This document shows positions 54,278 to 64,000 of a stretch of DNA of 64,000 bases, one piece after another. The translations under genes were made by a program, and so were the position numbers. Location of the stretch: contig JAIUPD010000003.1 of NCBI GenBank assembly GCA_020161615.1, positions 186,001 through 250,000 on the forward strand, read 5' to 3'. The DNA comes from Pseudomonadota bacterium. Lineage in GTDB: Bacteria > Pseudomonadota > Alphaproteobacteria > Rhodobacterales > Rhodobacteraceae. Under the pieces are notes generated by a model. The model worked only from the letters and a program-made list of their open reading frames with translations, had not been told where the DNA came from and did no database searches. Position 1 is the first letter of the stretch. Every line of letters begins with the position of its first letter.

Positions 54278-55585
54278 ATGACCGATACCCTGCGCGCCCT
54301 GATGGGTGCGACGGCGCTGACGGCTGTCGCGCTCGCAGCCCAGGCCGAGACGATCACCATCGCCACCGTGAACAACGGCGACATGATCCGCATGCAAGGG
54401 CTGACCAGCCATTTCACCGACATGCACCCCGACATCACCGTCGAATGGGTGACGCTGGAAGAGAACGTCCTGCGCCAGAACGTGACGACCGATATCGCCA
54501 CTGGCGGCGGGCAGTATGACGTGATCACCATCGGCACCTACGAGGTTCCGATCTGGGGCGCGAATGGCTGGCTGGTGCCGCTGGACGATCTGGGTGCGGA
54601 TTACAACATCGACGACCTGCTGCCTGCCGTGCGCGGCGGGCTGACGGTGGACGGCCATCTCTATGCCTCGCCCTTCTACGGCGAAAGCTCGATGGTCATG
54701 TACCGCACCGACCTGATGGAAGCGGCCGGGCTGGAAATGCCGGAAGCGCCCACCTGGGAGTTCATCCGCGAGGCCGCCGCCGCCATGACCGACCGCGACA
54801 ACGAGGTCTATGGCATCTGCCTGCGCGGCAAGGCCGGCTGGGGCGAGAACATGGCCTTCCTCAGCGCCATGGCCAATTCCTTTGGCGCGCGCTGGTTCGA
54901 CATGGACTGGCGGCCGCAGTTCGACACCGAAGCCTGGTCGAACACGCTGACCTTCTATCTGGACCTGATGACCAATTATGGCCCGCCCGGCGCCTCGAAC
55001 AACGGGTTCAACGAGAACCTTGCCCTGTTCCAGACCGGCAAATGCGGCATGTGGATCGACGCGACGGTCGCGGCCTCGTTCGTGACCAACCCCACGGACA
55101 GCCAGGTGGCCGAGAACGTGGGCTTCGCGCTGGCGCCTGACAACGGGCTCGGCCGTCGCGGCAACTGGCTCTGGGCCTGGTCGCTGGGCATCCCGGCCTC
55201 GTCCGACGCGCAGGAAGCGGCGAAGACCTTCATCGCCTGGGCTACCTCCTCGGCCTATACGGAACTGGTCGCCGCGGAAGAGGGTTGGGCCAACGTGCCG
55301 CCCGGCACCCGCACCTCGCTCTATCAGAACGAGGAATATCTGGCCGCCGCGCCCTTCGCGGAAATGACCCTGCGGTCGATGGAATCCGCCGATCCCACCA
55401 GCCCCTCGGTCGATCCGGTCCCCTATACGGGCGTGCAATTCGTCGCCATCCCGGAATTCGCGGGTCTGGCCACGGAAGTGGGCCAGCTCTTCTCGGCCGC
55501 GCTCGCCGGGCAGATGTCGGCCGAAGACGCCCTGTCGCAGGCCCAGGAGCTTGCGACCGAAGAAATGGAAGCCGCGGGCTACTGA
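54278..55585 (+). CDS. smoE: polyol (sorbitol/mannitol) ABC transporter substrate-binding protein
   Basis: A 435-residue periplasmic binding protein of ABC family 1. The signal peptide is cut after AAQA (ALTAVALAAQA-ETITIATV). It has the family features ITIATVNNGDMIRMQGLT, GQYDVITIGTYEVPIWGANG and KCGMWIDATVAASFV. GGGAGG precedes the ATG. Lead gene of smoEFGK; strong hairpins follow it, which usually keep binding-protein mRNA more abundant than permease mRNA. Confidence 0.92.
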   Translation: MTDTLRALMGATALTAVALAAQAETITIATVNNGDMIRMQGLTSHFTDMHPDITVEWVTLEENVLRQNVTTDIATGGGQYDVITIGTYEVPIWGANGWLVPLDDLGADYNIDDLLPAVRGGLTVDGHLYASPFYGESSMVMYRTDLMEAAGLEMPEAPTWEFIREAAAAMTDRDNEVYGICLRGKAGWGENMAFLSAMANSFGARWFDMDWRPQFDTEAWSNTLTFYLDLMTNYGPPGASNNGFNENLALFQTGKCGMWIDATVAASFVTNPTDSQVAENVGFALAPDNGLGRRGNWLWAWSLGIPASSDAQEAAKTFIAWATSSAYTELVAAEEGWANVPPGTRTSLYQNEEYLAAAPFAEMTLRSMESADPTSPSVDPVPYTGVQFVAIPEFAGLATEVGQLFSAALAGQMSAEDALSQAQELATEEMEAAGY

Positions 55586-55605
55586 GCCCGGGGCGACCAT
55601 CCGAC

Positions 55606-55679
55606 CCGGACCGGTTCCCAACCGCCGGTCCGGGGCTCCTCCTCCGTTGACCGGGCGCGCAGCCCAAGGGCTGCGCGCC
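55606..55679 (+). other. two hairpins with CUCCUCC segments between smoE and smoF
   Basis: CCGGACCGG/CCGGTCCGG (55606-55633, 10-nt loop) and GGCGCGCAGCCC/GGGCTGCGCGCC (55654-55679). No T-run follows, so this is likely a stabiliser or processing point, not a full terminator. A CTCCTCCTCC stretch (55636-55645) lies between them and CCCTCCTCC (55681-55689) after them. Confidence 0.6.
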
Positions 55680-55709
55680 GCCCTCCTCCGCCCCAGCCCG
55701 AGGGTTCCG

Positions 55710-56576
55710 ATGGCCACCCAGCATTCCCGATCCGCGGCCCGCGCCATGATGGCCCCGGCGGTCTTCCTGCTTCTCGTCTGGATGCTGGTGCCGCTGATCC
55801 TGACCTTGTGGTTCTCGACCCTCGATTACCGGCCCCTGCGCGGCACCTTCGACTGTTGCGAGGGGCTGGGGAACTACGTGCGCTTCGTCAGTTCCTCGGC
55901 CTTCTGGGACAGCATCCTGACCACGCTGCAACTCTTGGGCGGGGTGCTGCTGATCACCGTGGTCGGCGGGATCGGGCTGGCAATCCTGCTGGATCAGCCG
56001 ATCTGGGGTCAGGGGATCGTGCGCATCCTGGTTATCGCACCCTTCTTCGTCATGCCCACCGTCTCGGCGCTGGTGTGGAAGAATATGTTCATGAACCCGG
56101 TCAACGGTCTCTTCGCGCATGCGTTCAAGGCCGTGGGGCTGGAACCCGTGGACTGGCTCAGCCAGTTCCCGCTGTTTTCGATCATCCTGATCGTGTCCTG
56201 GCAATGGCTGCCCTTCGCCACGCTGATCCTGCTGACCGCGATCCAGTCGCTGGACAGCGAGCAGTTCGAGGCGGCCGAGATGGACGGCGCCGGGCCCTTC
56301 GCGCGCTTTGGCTATATCACCCTGCCGCATCTGGCCCGTTCGATCACCGTGGTCGTGCTGATCCAGACCATTTTCCTGCTGTCGATCTTCGCCGAGATCT
56401 TCGTGACCACCGGCGGCGCCTTCGGCACCCGCACGCTCACCTACCTGGTCTATCAGCGCGTGATCGAAAGCCAGAACGTGGGGCTTGGCTCTGCCGGTGG
56501 CATCATCGCCGTGATCCTCGCCAATATCGTCGCCGCGATCCTGATGCGCGTCGTCGGCAAGAACCTCGACGCGTAA
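55710..56576 (+). CDS. smoF: polyol ABC transporter permease 1
   Basis: A 288-residue inner-membrane permease with six helices (the first AVFLLLVWMLVPLILTLWFS) and the EAA loop EQFEAAEMDGAGPFARFGYI that contacts the ATPase. MalF-type permease. AGGG precedes ATG 55710. Pairs with SmoG to form the channel. Confidence 0.93.
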   Translation: MATQHSRSAARAMMAPAVFLLLVWMLVPLILTLWFSTLDYRPLRGTFDCCEGLGNYVRFVSSSAFWDSILTTLQLLGGVLLITVVGGIGLAILLDQPIWGQGIVRILVIAPFFVMPTVSALVWKNMFMNPVNGLFAHAFKAVGLEPVDWLSQFPLFSIILIVSWQWLPFATLILLTAIQSLDSEQFEAAEMDGAGPFARFGYITLPHLARSITVVVLIQTIFLLSIFAEIFVTTGGAFGTRTLTYLVYQRVIESQNVGLGSAGGIIAVILANIVAAILMRVVGKNLDA

Positions 56577-56586
56577 GGAGCGGATC

Positions 56587-57417
56587 ATGGCCCGTGCCGT
56601 CACCACGCAACGCAAGATCGTCTTCACCGCCCTCGCCTGGGGCATCGGGCTGATGATCTTCTTCCCGATCCTGTGGACCATCCTGACCAGCTTCAAGACC
56701 GAAGCCACGGCCATCGCCGACCCGCCGGTGTTCTTCAACTTCGACTGGACGCTGGAAAATTACCAGGTCGTGCAGGAGCGGTCGGATTACATGCGCTACC
56801 TGTGGAATTCGGTGGCGCTGGCGCTGGGGTCCACCTTCCTGGGCATTCTGATCGCCGTCCCCGCCGCCTGGTCCATGGCCTTCGTGCCCACCCGGCGCAC
56901 CAAGAATGTGCTGCTGTGGATGCTCTCGACCAAGATGCTGCCTGCGGTGGGCGTGCTCTATCCGATCCGGCTGATCCTGATCCAGCTGGGGCTTCTGGAC
57001 AGCAAGATCGCGCTCATCTTCATCCTGATGCTCATCAACCTGCCGATCATCATCTGGATGCTCTACACCTATTTCCGCGAGATCCCGGGCGAGATCCTGG
57101 AAGCCGCGCGGATGGACGGGGCGACGCTGAAGGACGAGATCCTCTATGTGCTCACGCCGATGGCCATTCCCGGCATCGCCTCGACCGTCCTGCTGAACAT
57201 CATCCTGGCGTGGAACGAGGCGTTCTGGACGCTGACCCTGACCACGGTCAACGCGGCACCACTGACGGCCTTCATCGCCAGCTATTCCAGCCCCGAAGGT
57301 CTGTTCTACGCCAAGCTCAGCGCCGCCTCGACCATGGCCATCGCGCCGATCCTCATCATGGGCTGGTTCAGCCAGAAGCAACTCGTGCGCGGCCTCACCT
57401 TCGGCGCCGTCAAGTAA
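56587..57417 (+). CDS. smoG: polyol ABC transporter permease 2
   Basis: A 276-residue MalG-type permease with six helices and the EAA loop GEILEAARMDGATLKDEILY, and the typical C-terminal end QLVRGLTFGAVK. AAGGAGCGG before ATG. 10 nt after smoF and 12 nt before smoK. Confidence 0.94.
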   Translation: MARAVTTQRKIVFTALAWGIGLMIFFPILWTILTSFKTEATAIADPPVFFNFDWTLENYQVVQERSDYMRYLWNSVALALGSTFLGILIAVPAAWSMAFVPTRRTKNVLLWMLSTKMLPAVGVLYPIRLILIQLGLLDSKIALIFILMLINLPIIIWMLYTYFREIPGEILEAARMDGATLKDEILYVLTPMAIPGIASTVLLNIILAWNEAFWTLTLTTVNAAPLTAFIASYSSPEGLFYAKLSAASTMAIAPILIMGWFSQKQLVRGLTFGAVK

Positions 57418-57429
57418 GGGACAAGAAGA

Positions 57430-58430
<1,001 letters not shown>

Positions 58431-58434
<4 letters not shown>

Positions 58435-59198
58435 AACGGCTCGACGGCAAACGCGCGCTGATCACCGGCGCCGCCCGGGGGATCGGGCTGGCCTTCGCGC
58501 GGGCCTATCGGGCGGAAGGCGCCGAGGTGACGATTGCCGACATCGACCTGCCAAGGGCCAAGGCCGCCGCGCGCGAGATCGGCGCGCGGGCGGTCCAGAT
58601 GGATATCACCCGGCAGGACAGCATCGACGCCGCCGTGGCCGAAGCCGTGGCCGGCATGGGCGGCATCGACATTCTGGTGAACAACGCCGCCCTCTTCACC
58701 GCCGCGCCTTTGGTCGAGATCACGCGGGCGGATTTCGACCGGGTGTTTGCGGTCAACGTGGCCGGGGTGCTGTTCACCATGCAGGCCGCCGCCCGGCAGA
58801 TGATCGCCCAAGGCACGGGCGGCAAGATCATCAACATGGCCTCGCAGGCGGGGCGGCGGGGCGAGGCGCTGGTCGCGGTCTATTGCGCGTCAAAAGCCGC
58901 GGTCATCAGCCTGACGCAATCGGCCGGGCTGAACCTGATCGCCCACGGCATCAACGTCAACGCCATCGCCCCCGGCGTGGTCGAGGGCGAGCATTGGGAC
59001 GGGGTCGATGCCTTCTTCGCCAAATACGAAGGCAAGGCGCCCGGCCAGAAGAAGGCCGAGGTGGGCGCCGCTGTCCCCTTCGGCCGCATGGGCCGCGCCG
59101 AGGATCTGACCGGCATGGCCATTTTCCTCGCCTCGGCCGAGGCCGATTACATCGTCGCCCAGACCTATAACGTCGACGGCGGGAACTGGATGAGCTGA
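58431..59198 (+). CDS. smoS: sorbitol dehydrogenase (L-iditol 2-dehydrogenase), SDR type
   Basis: A 255-residue short-chain dehydrogenase. TGAARGIG gives the NAD site, NNAALF the structural Asn motif, and Y-x-x-x-K (YCASKAA) the catalytic pair, with Ser in NMASQAG. In R. sphaeroides SmoS oxidises D-glucitol to D-fructose and L-iditol to sorbose. The assignment here rests on operon context. Translationally coupled with smoK. Confidence 0.92.
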
Positions 59199-59199
59199 C

Positions 59200-60672
59200 A
59201 TGGCCACGCCCCTCTCCCTTGCAACCCTCGCCTCCCTGCCCGCGAGTGTGGCGAAACCCGGCTACGCGCGGGACAGCCTCTCGGCCGGGATCCTGCATTT
59301 CGGCGTCGGCAATTTCCACCGCGCGCATCAGGCGATGTATCTGGACCGGCTGTTCAGCCGGGGCCAATCGCTGGACTGGGCGCTGGTCGGTGCCGGCGTC
59401 TTCGAGGGCGAGGCGAAAGGCCGTGACCTGCTGCAGGCGCAGGACTGGCTGACCACGCTGGTCGAGCAGGAGGCCGATCATTCCGAGGCCCGCGTGCTGG
59501 GTTCGATGATCGACTACCTCCCCCCCGCCGATGCCCCCGCGATCATCGCCCGGATGAGCCAGCCCGATATCCGCATCGTCTCGCTCACCATCACCGAAGG
59601 GGGCTATTTCCTCGACGCCAAGGATCGTTTCGACCCGACGCATCCGGCGATCCGCGCCGATGCCGCAACCCCCGAGGCGCCGAAAACCGCCTTCGGCATG
59701 ATGCTGCGGGCGCTGAAGGCCCGGCGCGACGCGGGGCTCGCGCCCTTCACCATCATGTGCTGCGACAACATCCCCCATAACGGCGCCGTGACCCGCAACG
59801 CGCTCTGCGGCCTCGCCCGGCTGACCGACCCCGACTTCGCCGAGTGGATCGCGGGGAACGTGGCCTTCCCCAATGCCATGGTGGACCGCATCACCCCGGC
59901 CACGACCGACCGCGAACGCGCCATTCTGGCGCAGGATTTCGGTGTGGCGGATGGCTGGCCGGTGTTCTGCGAGGGCTATACGCAATGGGTGCTGGAGGAC
60001 CATTTCCCCCTCGGCCGCCCGGCCCTTGACGCGGTGGGCGCGCAATTCGTGGCCGATGTCGCGCCCTTCGAGCTGATGAAACTGCGGATCCTGAACGGCG
60101 GCCACGCGGTCATCGCCTATCCGGCGGGGCTGATGGACATCCATTTCGTGCATGAGGCGATGGCGCATCCGCTGGTGCGCGGTTTCCTGCGGAAGATCGA
60201 GGAGACCGAGATCCTGCCGCAGGTCCCCCCGGTCCCCGATACCGACCTGCCCGGCTATCTGGACCTGATCGAGCGGCGCTTTTCCAACCCCAAGATCGGC
60301 GACACGATCCGGCGGCTCTGCCTCGACGGCTCGAACCGGCAGCCGAAATTTATCATCCCGACGCTGCGCGATGCGCTGGCCGGGGGCGGCGGCTACAACG
60401 GTCTGGCGCTGGAAAGCGCGCTCTGGGCGCGGTATTGTGCCGGGGTGACGGACAGCGGCCAGATCATCGCCCCCAATGACCCGAACTGGGACCGGCTGGT
60501 CCCGGTGGCCGACCAGGCGCGCCGCCGCCCGCAGGCCTGGCTGGAGCAGGAGGCGATCTATGGCGACCTGGCCGAGCATCCCGGCTTCGCGGCCCGCTTT
60601 GCCCATTGGCTGAACGCGCTCTGGCGCGACGGTACGGCCGCCACGCTCACCCGCTATCTGGAGACCCCCTGA
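59200..60672 (+). CDS. mtlK: mannitol 2-dehydrogenase
   Basis: A 490-residue long-chain polyol dehydrogenase: GVGNFHRAHQAMYLD (NAD fold), EGGYFLDAKDRF, CCDNIPHNG, and KLRILNGGHAVIAY with the catalytic Lys. It oxidises D-mannitol (and often arabitol or sorbitol) to D-fructose. The start lies 1 nt after the smoS stop, so it is one operon. Confidence 0.95.
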   Translation: MATPLSLATLASLPASVAKPGYARDSLSAGILHFGVGNFHRAHQAMYLDRLFSRGQSLDWALVGAGVFEGEAKGRDLLQAQDWLTTLVEQEADHSEARVLGSMIDYLPPADAPAIIARMSQPDIRIVSLTITEGGYFLDAKDRFDPTHPAIRADAATPEAPKTAFGMMLRALKARRDAGLAPFTIMCCDNIPHNGAVTRNALCGLARLTDPDFAEWIAGNVAFPNAMVDRITPATTDRERAILAQDFGVADGWPVFCEGYTQWVLEDHFPLGRPALDAVGAQFVADVAPFELMKLRILNGGHAVIAYPAGLMDIHFVHEAMAHPLVRGFLRKIEETEILPQVPPVPDTDLPGYLDLIERRFSNPKIGDTIRRLCLDGSNRQPKFIIPTLRDALAGGGGYNGLALESALWARYCAGVTDSGQIIAPNDPNWDRLVPVADQARRRPQAWLEQEAIYGDLAEHPGFAARFAHWLNALWRDGTAATLTRYLETP

Positions 60673-60675
60673 GGC

Positions 60676-61353
60676 ATGCAGACACGGCCCCACCCCGCCC
60701 TCGTGATCTTCGATTGCGACGGTGTGCTGGTCGACAGCGAGACGATCTCGCTGGAGGTCATGCTGGGGCTGCTGACCGAGGCCGGCTGCCCCCTGACACC
60801 CGCCGAGGGATACGCGCATTTCCTCGGCAAGTCGCTGGGCAGTGTGCGGGACTGGCTGGCGCGGGAACGGGGCGTGACGCTGACCGACAGCCTTCTGGCC
60901 GAGATGCGCCGCCGCCTGCTGGCAAGGTTCGAGGCCGAGTTGCAGCCGGTCCCGGGCGTGGCCGAGGCGGTCGGGGCGCTGGACCTGCCGGTCTGCGTCG
61001 CCTCCTCCAGCCAGCCCGACCGGATCCGGCTGTCCCTGGGCGTGACCGGGCTGCTGCCGCTGTTCGAGCCGCATCTCTTCAGCGCGACGATGGTGACGCA
61101 TGGCAAGCCCGCGCCCGACCTCTTCCTGCTGGCGGCGCGGGCCATGGGCGCCGATCCCGCCGCCTGCCTGGTGGTCGAGGACAGCCCGGCCGGGCTGCAA
61201 GCCGCGCAGGCAGCGGGGATGCGGGCCATCGCCTTTACCGGCGGGTCGCATGCCGGCCCGGCCTCGCTGCGCGCGGCGGTTGAAAATCTCGCGCCGATGG
61301 CCATCATCGCGGACATGGCGGAATTGCCCGGGTTGATCCGGGGTGCTGCCTGA
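60676..61353 (+). CDS. HAD superfamily sugar-phosphate phosphatase-like protein
   Basis: A 225-residue HAD subfamily IA protein: motif 1 FDCDGVLVDSE with nucleophile Asp, VASSSQPDRI (motif 2), GKPAPDLFLLAA (Lys) and VVEDSPAGLQAA (motif 4). Close to beta-phosphoglucomutase and sugar-phosphate phosphatases such as YqaB. Its place in the polyol operon suggests dephosphorylation of a polyol or sugar phosphate by-product. It is 4 nt after mtlK. Confidence 0.88.
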   Translation: MQTRPHPALVIFDCDGVLVDSETISLEVMLGLLTEAGCPLTPAEGYAHFLGKSLGSVRDWLARERGVTLTDSLLAEMRRRLLARFEAELQPVPGVAEAVGALDLPVCVASSSQPDRIRLSLGVTGLLPLFEPHLFSATMVTHGKPAPDLFLLAARAMGADPAACLVVEDSPAGLQAAQAAGMRAIAFTGGSHAGPASLRAAVENLAPMAIIADMAELPGLIRGAA

Positions 61354-61364
61354 AAGTGGAGGTC

Positions 61365-62930
61365 ATGCCGGCGTATCTGGTGGCGGTCGATGTCGGGACG
61401 CGGAGTGCGCGCGCGGGGGTTTTCGACGCCTCGGGCGCGATGCTGGCGCGTGCCGTGGTGCCGCTGGCGCTGGTGGACGGGCCGGGCGCGCGGGCCGAAT
61501 ATGCCTCGGACCAGATCTGGGCGGCAGTCTGCAGCGCCGTCCAGGCGGCTGTCGCGGGTTCGGGCGTGGCGCCGGGGGCCATCGCCGGGCTGGGGTTCGA
61601 CGCAACCTGCTCGCTGGTCCTGCGCGACCGCGAGGGCGCGCCGCTCGACTTGGGCGGCGGTCGCGACACCATCGCCTGGTACGACCACCGGGCCGAGGCC
61701 GAGGCCCGCGCCTGCACCGAGACCGGCCACCGGCTGATCGACCATCTGGGCGGCACCATGTCGCCCGAGATGCAGACGCCGAAGCTGATGTGGCTGAAGG
61801 CGCGGCGCCCGGCGCTCTGGTCGCGGCTGGGCTATGCCCGCGATCTGGCGGACGACCTGACAGCGCGGGCCACGGGCCAAGCCGCGGCTTCGGCCTGCGC
61901 GCTGGCGGCGAAATGGCCCTATCTGCCCGATCACGGCGGCTGGCAGCGGGATTTCCTTGCAGGGCTGGGCATGGACGACCTGCCCGACCGCGCGGCCCTG
62001 CCCGAGACGGCGGCACCCGTCGACCGTCCCATCGGCACGCTCACGCCCGGCGCGGCGGCCGAGCTGGGGCTTGCCCCCGGTCTGCCCGTCGCCGCCGGGC
62101 TGATCGACGCCTATGCGGGCGCGCTGGGCACGGTCGGCCTGCATCCCGCCGCCACGTCCGGGGAATGCCTGACGCTGATCGCCGGAACCTCGAACTGCAT
62201 CATGGCGATCACGCCGCGGCCCCTGTTCGCCCCGGGCCTCTGGGGGCCCTCGCGCGACACGGTGCTGCCGGGCTTCTGGACCTCGGAGGGCGGGCAATCG
62301 GCGGCCGGGGCGGCGCTGGAATACGTTCTCGACCTCTGGCCCGCGACCGGGCTCGCCGCGCGGCCCGATCATGCGACGGTGCTCGCCATCATTGCCGAGG
62401 CTCTGGCCACCCAGGGCCCGGGCTTCGGCGCCGGGCTCGACGTGCTGCCCGATTTCAACGGCAACCGCTCGCCCCTTTCGGATGCCGCGGCGCGCGGGGT
62501 GGTCAGCGGCCTGTCGCTCGACCGAAGCACCGAGGGGTTGGCCGCGCTCTATTGGCGGACTGCCGTGGCGCTGGCCCTGGGGGTGCGGCAGATCGTCGAG
62601 CATCTGCACCGGGCGGGCAGTCGCGCGGACAGCCTGGCCATCGCCGGGGGGTTGGCCCGCACGCCCCTGCTGCAACAGCTTTTCGCCGATGTGACCGGCC
62701 TGAAGGTCCTGCGGTCCGAAGCCGAGGATGTCGTCCTTCTGGGGACCGCGATCGCCGCCGCCACCGCCGCAGGCCTGCACCCCGACCTGCCGCGTGCCGC
62801 AAGGGCGATGGCGCGGCTGGCCAGCGTCATCATCCCCGACCCCGCCCGCGGCAAAGCCTATGACCGCGATTACCGGGTGATGCTGCGGATGCAGGAGCAC
62901 CGCGCCGAACTGGCGGCTCTCAAGGAGTGA
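61365..62930 (+). CDS. FGGY family pentulose/ketose kinase
   Basis: About 521 residues. N-terminal YLVAVDVGTRSARAGVFD (phosphate 1 loop), GLGFDATCSLV, the catalytic region LPVAAGLIDAYAGALGTVG, and C-terminal LAIAGGLARTPLLQQLFAD (FGGY signature 2). The CTRL pattern is closest to the ribulokinase/YDR109c-type branch rather than classical XylB. It would phosphorylate a ketose produced by the polyol dehydrogenases. GGAGG supports ATG 61365; GTG 61356 is possible. Confidence 0.85.
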   Translation: MPAYLVAVDVGTRSARAGVFDASGAMLARAVVPLALVDGPGARAEYASDQIWAAVCSAVQAAVAGSGVAPGAIAGLGFDATCSLVLRDREGAPLDLGGGRDTIAWYDHRAEAEARACTETGHRLIDHLGGTMSPEMQTPKLMWLKARRPALWSRLGYARDLADDLTARATGQAAASACALAAKWPYLPDHGGWQRDFLAGLGMDDLPDRAALPETAAPVDRPIGTLTPGAAAELGLAPGLPVAAGLIDAYAGALGTVGLHPAATSGECLTLIAGTSNCIMAITPRPLFAPGLWGPSRDTVLPGFWTSEGGQSAAGAALEYVLDLWPATGLAARPDHATVLAIIAEALATQGPGFGAGLDVLPDFNGNRSPLSDAAARGVVSGLSLDRSTEGLAALYWRTAVALALGVRQIVEHLHRAGSRADSLAIAGGLARTPLLQQLFADVTGLKVLRSEAEDVVLLGTAIAAATAAGLHPDLPRAARAMARLASVIIPDPARGKAYDRDYRVMLRMQEHRAELAALKE

Positions 62931-62934
62931 GGGC

Positions 62935-64000
62935 TCAGGGGGTAAGCCCCGGCCCCGCCAGCCAGTCCGCCACGCGCGCCGCCGCGCCGCCCCGCGGCAG
63001 GGGCCGCAAGCGCGTCAGCCGCAACCCGCGCGGGACCGGCACCGCCGGGCCCAGCGGCGCGACCAGCCGTCCGTCGGCCAGCGCCCCCGCCAGCAGTGCG
63101 GTATGGCCCATCAGCACGCCCGCCCCCGCCACCGCCTCGGCCACCGCCAGCGCGTAAAGCGAATGATCCACCCCGCGCGGCACCGGTCGGCCGGGCATGA
63201 CGACGCTGGCCCAGTGCCGCCAATCCCCCGACCAGGTGGAATCGCCCAGGCATGGCAGGCGGGCCAGATCCGCCGGGCTGCGCAGGGCCGTGGCCAAAGC
63301 GGGGGCGCAGACCGGGATGAGCGCATCCTCGGCCAGCAGCCTGCCGCCGGTTTCGGCGAAAAACAGCGCCAGATCATAGGGTGCGCGCTTGGCCTCGGGC
63401 GGGCGTTCCAGCGCGGTGACCGAGACGGCGACGCCCGGCAGCGCGGCCCGCAGCGCCGGCAGGCGCGGCATGAGCCAGAGCTGCGCCACAGCGGGCAAAG
63501 TGGCGATGCGCACCGTCGTCGCGCCGATGGCCAGCGCGTCGAAGCGTGACAGCGCCCGCGACAGGCCCGGCAGCACCGCCAGCGGCTCGGCCAACGGGGT
63601 CACGCCCCGGGCATGGCGGGTGAAAAGCGGACGGCCCGCCCAATCCTCGACCCGCCGCACCTGCGCCGCCACCGCCCCGGGGCTGAGGCCCAGCCCATCG
63701 CCCGCCGTGGCGAAACCGCCCGATCTCAGCGCCGCCTCGAAGACGCGGAGCGCGCCCAGCGGCAGGGGCGGTTCCCCCAGCGGCGCCAGCGCGCGGACCA
63801 GTGCGGCGAGGCCCCGCGCCACGCCCTCGGCCAGATCTCGCGCTTCGGCCGTGGGCGTCACCCCCTGCGGCAGGGGCCGGAACAGGGTCACGCCCAACGC
63901 CCCCTCCAGCGCCCGGACCTTGACCCGCACCGCCCCCGGCGTGACCCCCATCTCGCCCGCCGCCGCCGCAAAGCCGCCCAGCCGCACCGCAGCCTCGAAG
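62935..64000 (-). CDS. LysR-type regulator with two HTH domains, 5' end cut
   Basis: At least 355 residues; the frame is open to the window edge, where FEAAVRLGG precedes the visible part, so the true start lies outside. The protein has two LysR HTH domains in series: first GGFAAAAGEMGVTPGAVRVK with LFRPLPQGVTPT, then FEAALRSGGFATAGDGLGLS with LFTRHARGVTPL. One substrate-binding domain of the LysR fold follows (TVRIATLPAVAQLWLMPRLP, GDWRHWASVV). A normal LysR protein has one HTH and about 300 residues. It converges on the polyol operon with 4 nt between stops. Confidence 0.85.
   Translation of the reverse strand, partial: FEAAVRLGGFAAAAGEMGVTPGAVRVKVRALEGALGVTLFRPLPQGVTPTAEARDLAEGVARGLAALVRALAPLGEPPLPLGALRVFEAALRSGGFATAGDGLGLSPGAVAAQVRRVEDWAGRPLFTRHARGVTPLAEPLAVLPGLSRALSRFDALAIGATTVRIATLPAVAQLWLMPRLPALRAALPGVAVSVTALERPPEAKRAPYDLALFFAETGGRLLAEDALIPVCAPALATALRSPADLARLPCLGDSTWSGDWRHWASVVMPGRPVPRGVDHSLYALAVAEAVAGAGVLMGHTALLAGALADGRLVAPLGPAVPVPRGLRLTRLRPLPRGGAAARVADWLAGPGLTP

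Noticed and set aside
55625-55654. An eighth cuckoo-type hairpin between smoE and smoF
   Set aside because: CCGGTC/GACCGG can enclose CTCCTCCTCC, but the competing 9-bp hairpin at 55606-55633 is stronger and the loop lacks the CCTCCTCCC ending.

Overview
The window is chromosomal DNA of a Rhodobacterales alphaproteobacterium, most like the Rhodobacter/Paracoccus group. Pointers to this are the very GC-rich coding DNA, the close-packed operons with ATGA/GTGA overlaps, the Rhodobacter-type polyol locus (smoEFGK-smoS-mtlK), a Paracoccus-type PHB locus (phaZ/phaC/phaP/phaR) with CTGC-N3-GCAG operators, a DUF1127 gene followed by CCUCCUCCC-loop RNAs, and an FnrL-type box. No tRNA, rRNA, CRISPR array or prophage was seen.

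Layout. 0-7.3 kb: the start of an RND pump operon (reading left), then a TPR membrane protein, a BamB-like lipoprotein and der, a TPR-like protein, and a DUF6455 gene behind a textbook FNR-activated promoter, followed by a GNAT gene whose best start codon is AUU. 7.3-15 kb: part of the dcw cell-wall/division cluster on the minus strand (mraZ-rsmH-ftsL-ftsI-murE-murF-mraY). About 1 kb of non-coding DNA upstream of mraZ carries TGGGN repeats at 10-bp spacing. 16-18 kb: mrp, then DUF1127 and an array of seven hairpins that expose CCUCCUCCC loops (CcsR/cuckoo RNAs). 18-28 kb: uvrD, a desaturase, a class II glutamine amidotransferase, an Lrp regulator, alaS-DUF1330 and a TetR-controlled YhgE-like membrane protein. 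28-36 kb: an ExbB/MotA-type channel paired with a 940-residue OmpA/MotB-type protein built on 32-residue coiled-coil repeats, then ChaC, DUF2125, VanZ-like, an RpoH sigma factor and a MarR regulator with a cysteine cluster. 36-43 kb: ornithine-cyclodeaminase family protein, membrane LytTR protein, a beta-hydroxyacid dehydrogenase, and surE-pcm-nlpD. 43-44 kb: decayed IS5-type transposase. 44-47 kb: a RACo-like corrinoid-protein activator and a glycosyltransferase. 47-52 kb: the PHB locus. 52-63 kb: aldolase-DUF1330, then the polyol regulator, ABC importer, dehydrogenases, HAD phosphatase and FGGY kinase. 63-64 kb: a LysR regulator with two consecutive HTH domains, cut by the window edge.

How the parts work together. 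The polyol operon covers uptake (SmoEFGK), oxidation of sorbitol and mannitol (SmoS, MtlK) and phosphorylation of the product sugar. The PHB genes form one regulon, with a PhaR-type box in front of phaR, phaP and between phaC and phaZ. The RpoH sigma factor and the DUF1127-CcsR locus may belong to one stress circuit, since the R. sphaeroides counterpart is RpoHI/RpoHII dependent. The least explained items are the ExbB/giant OmpA pair, the Cys-cluster MarR, the double-HTH LysR and the long repeat-bearing mraZ upstream region.
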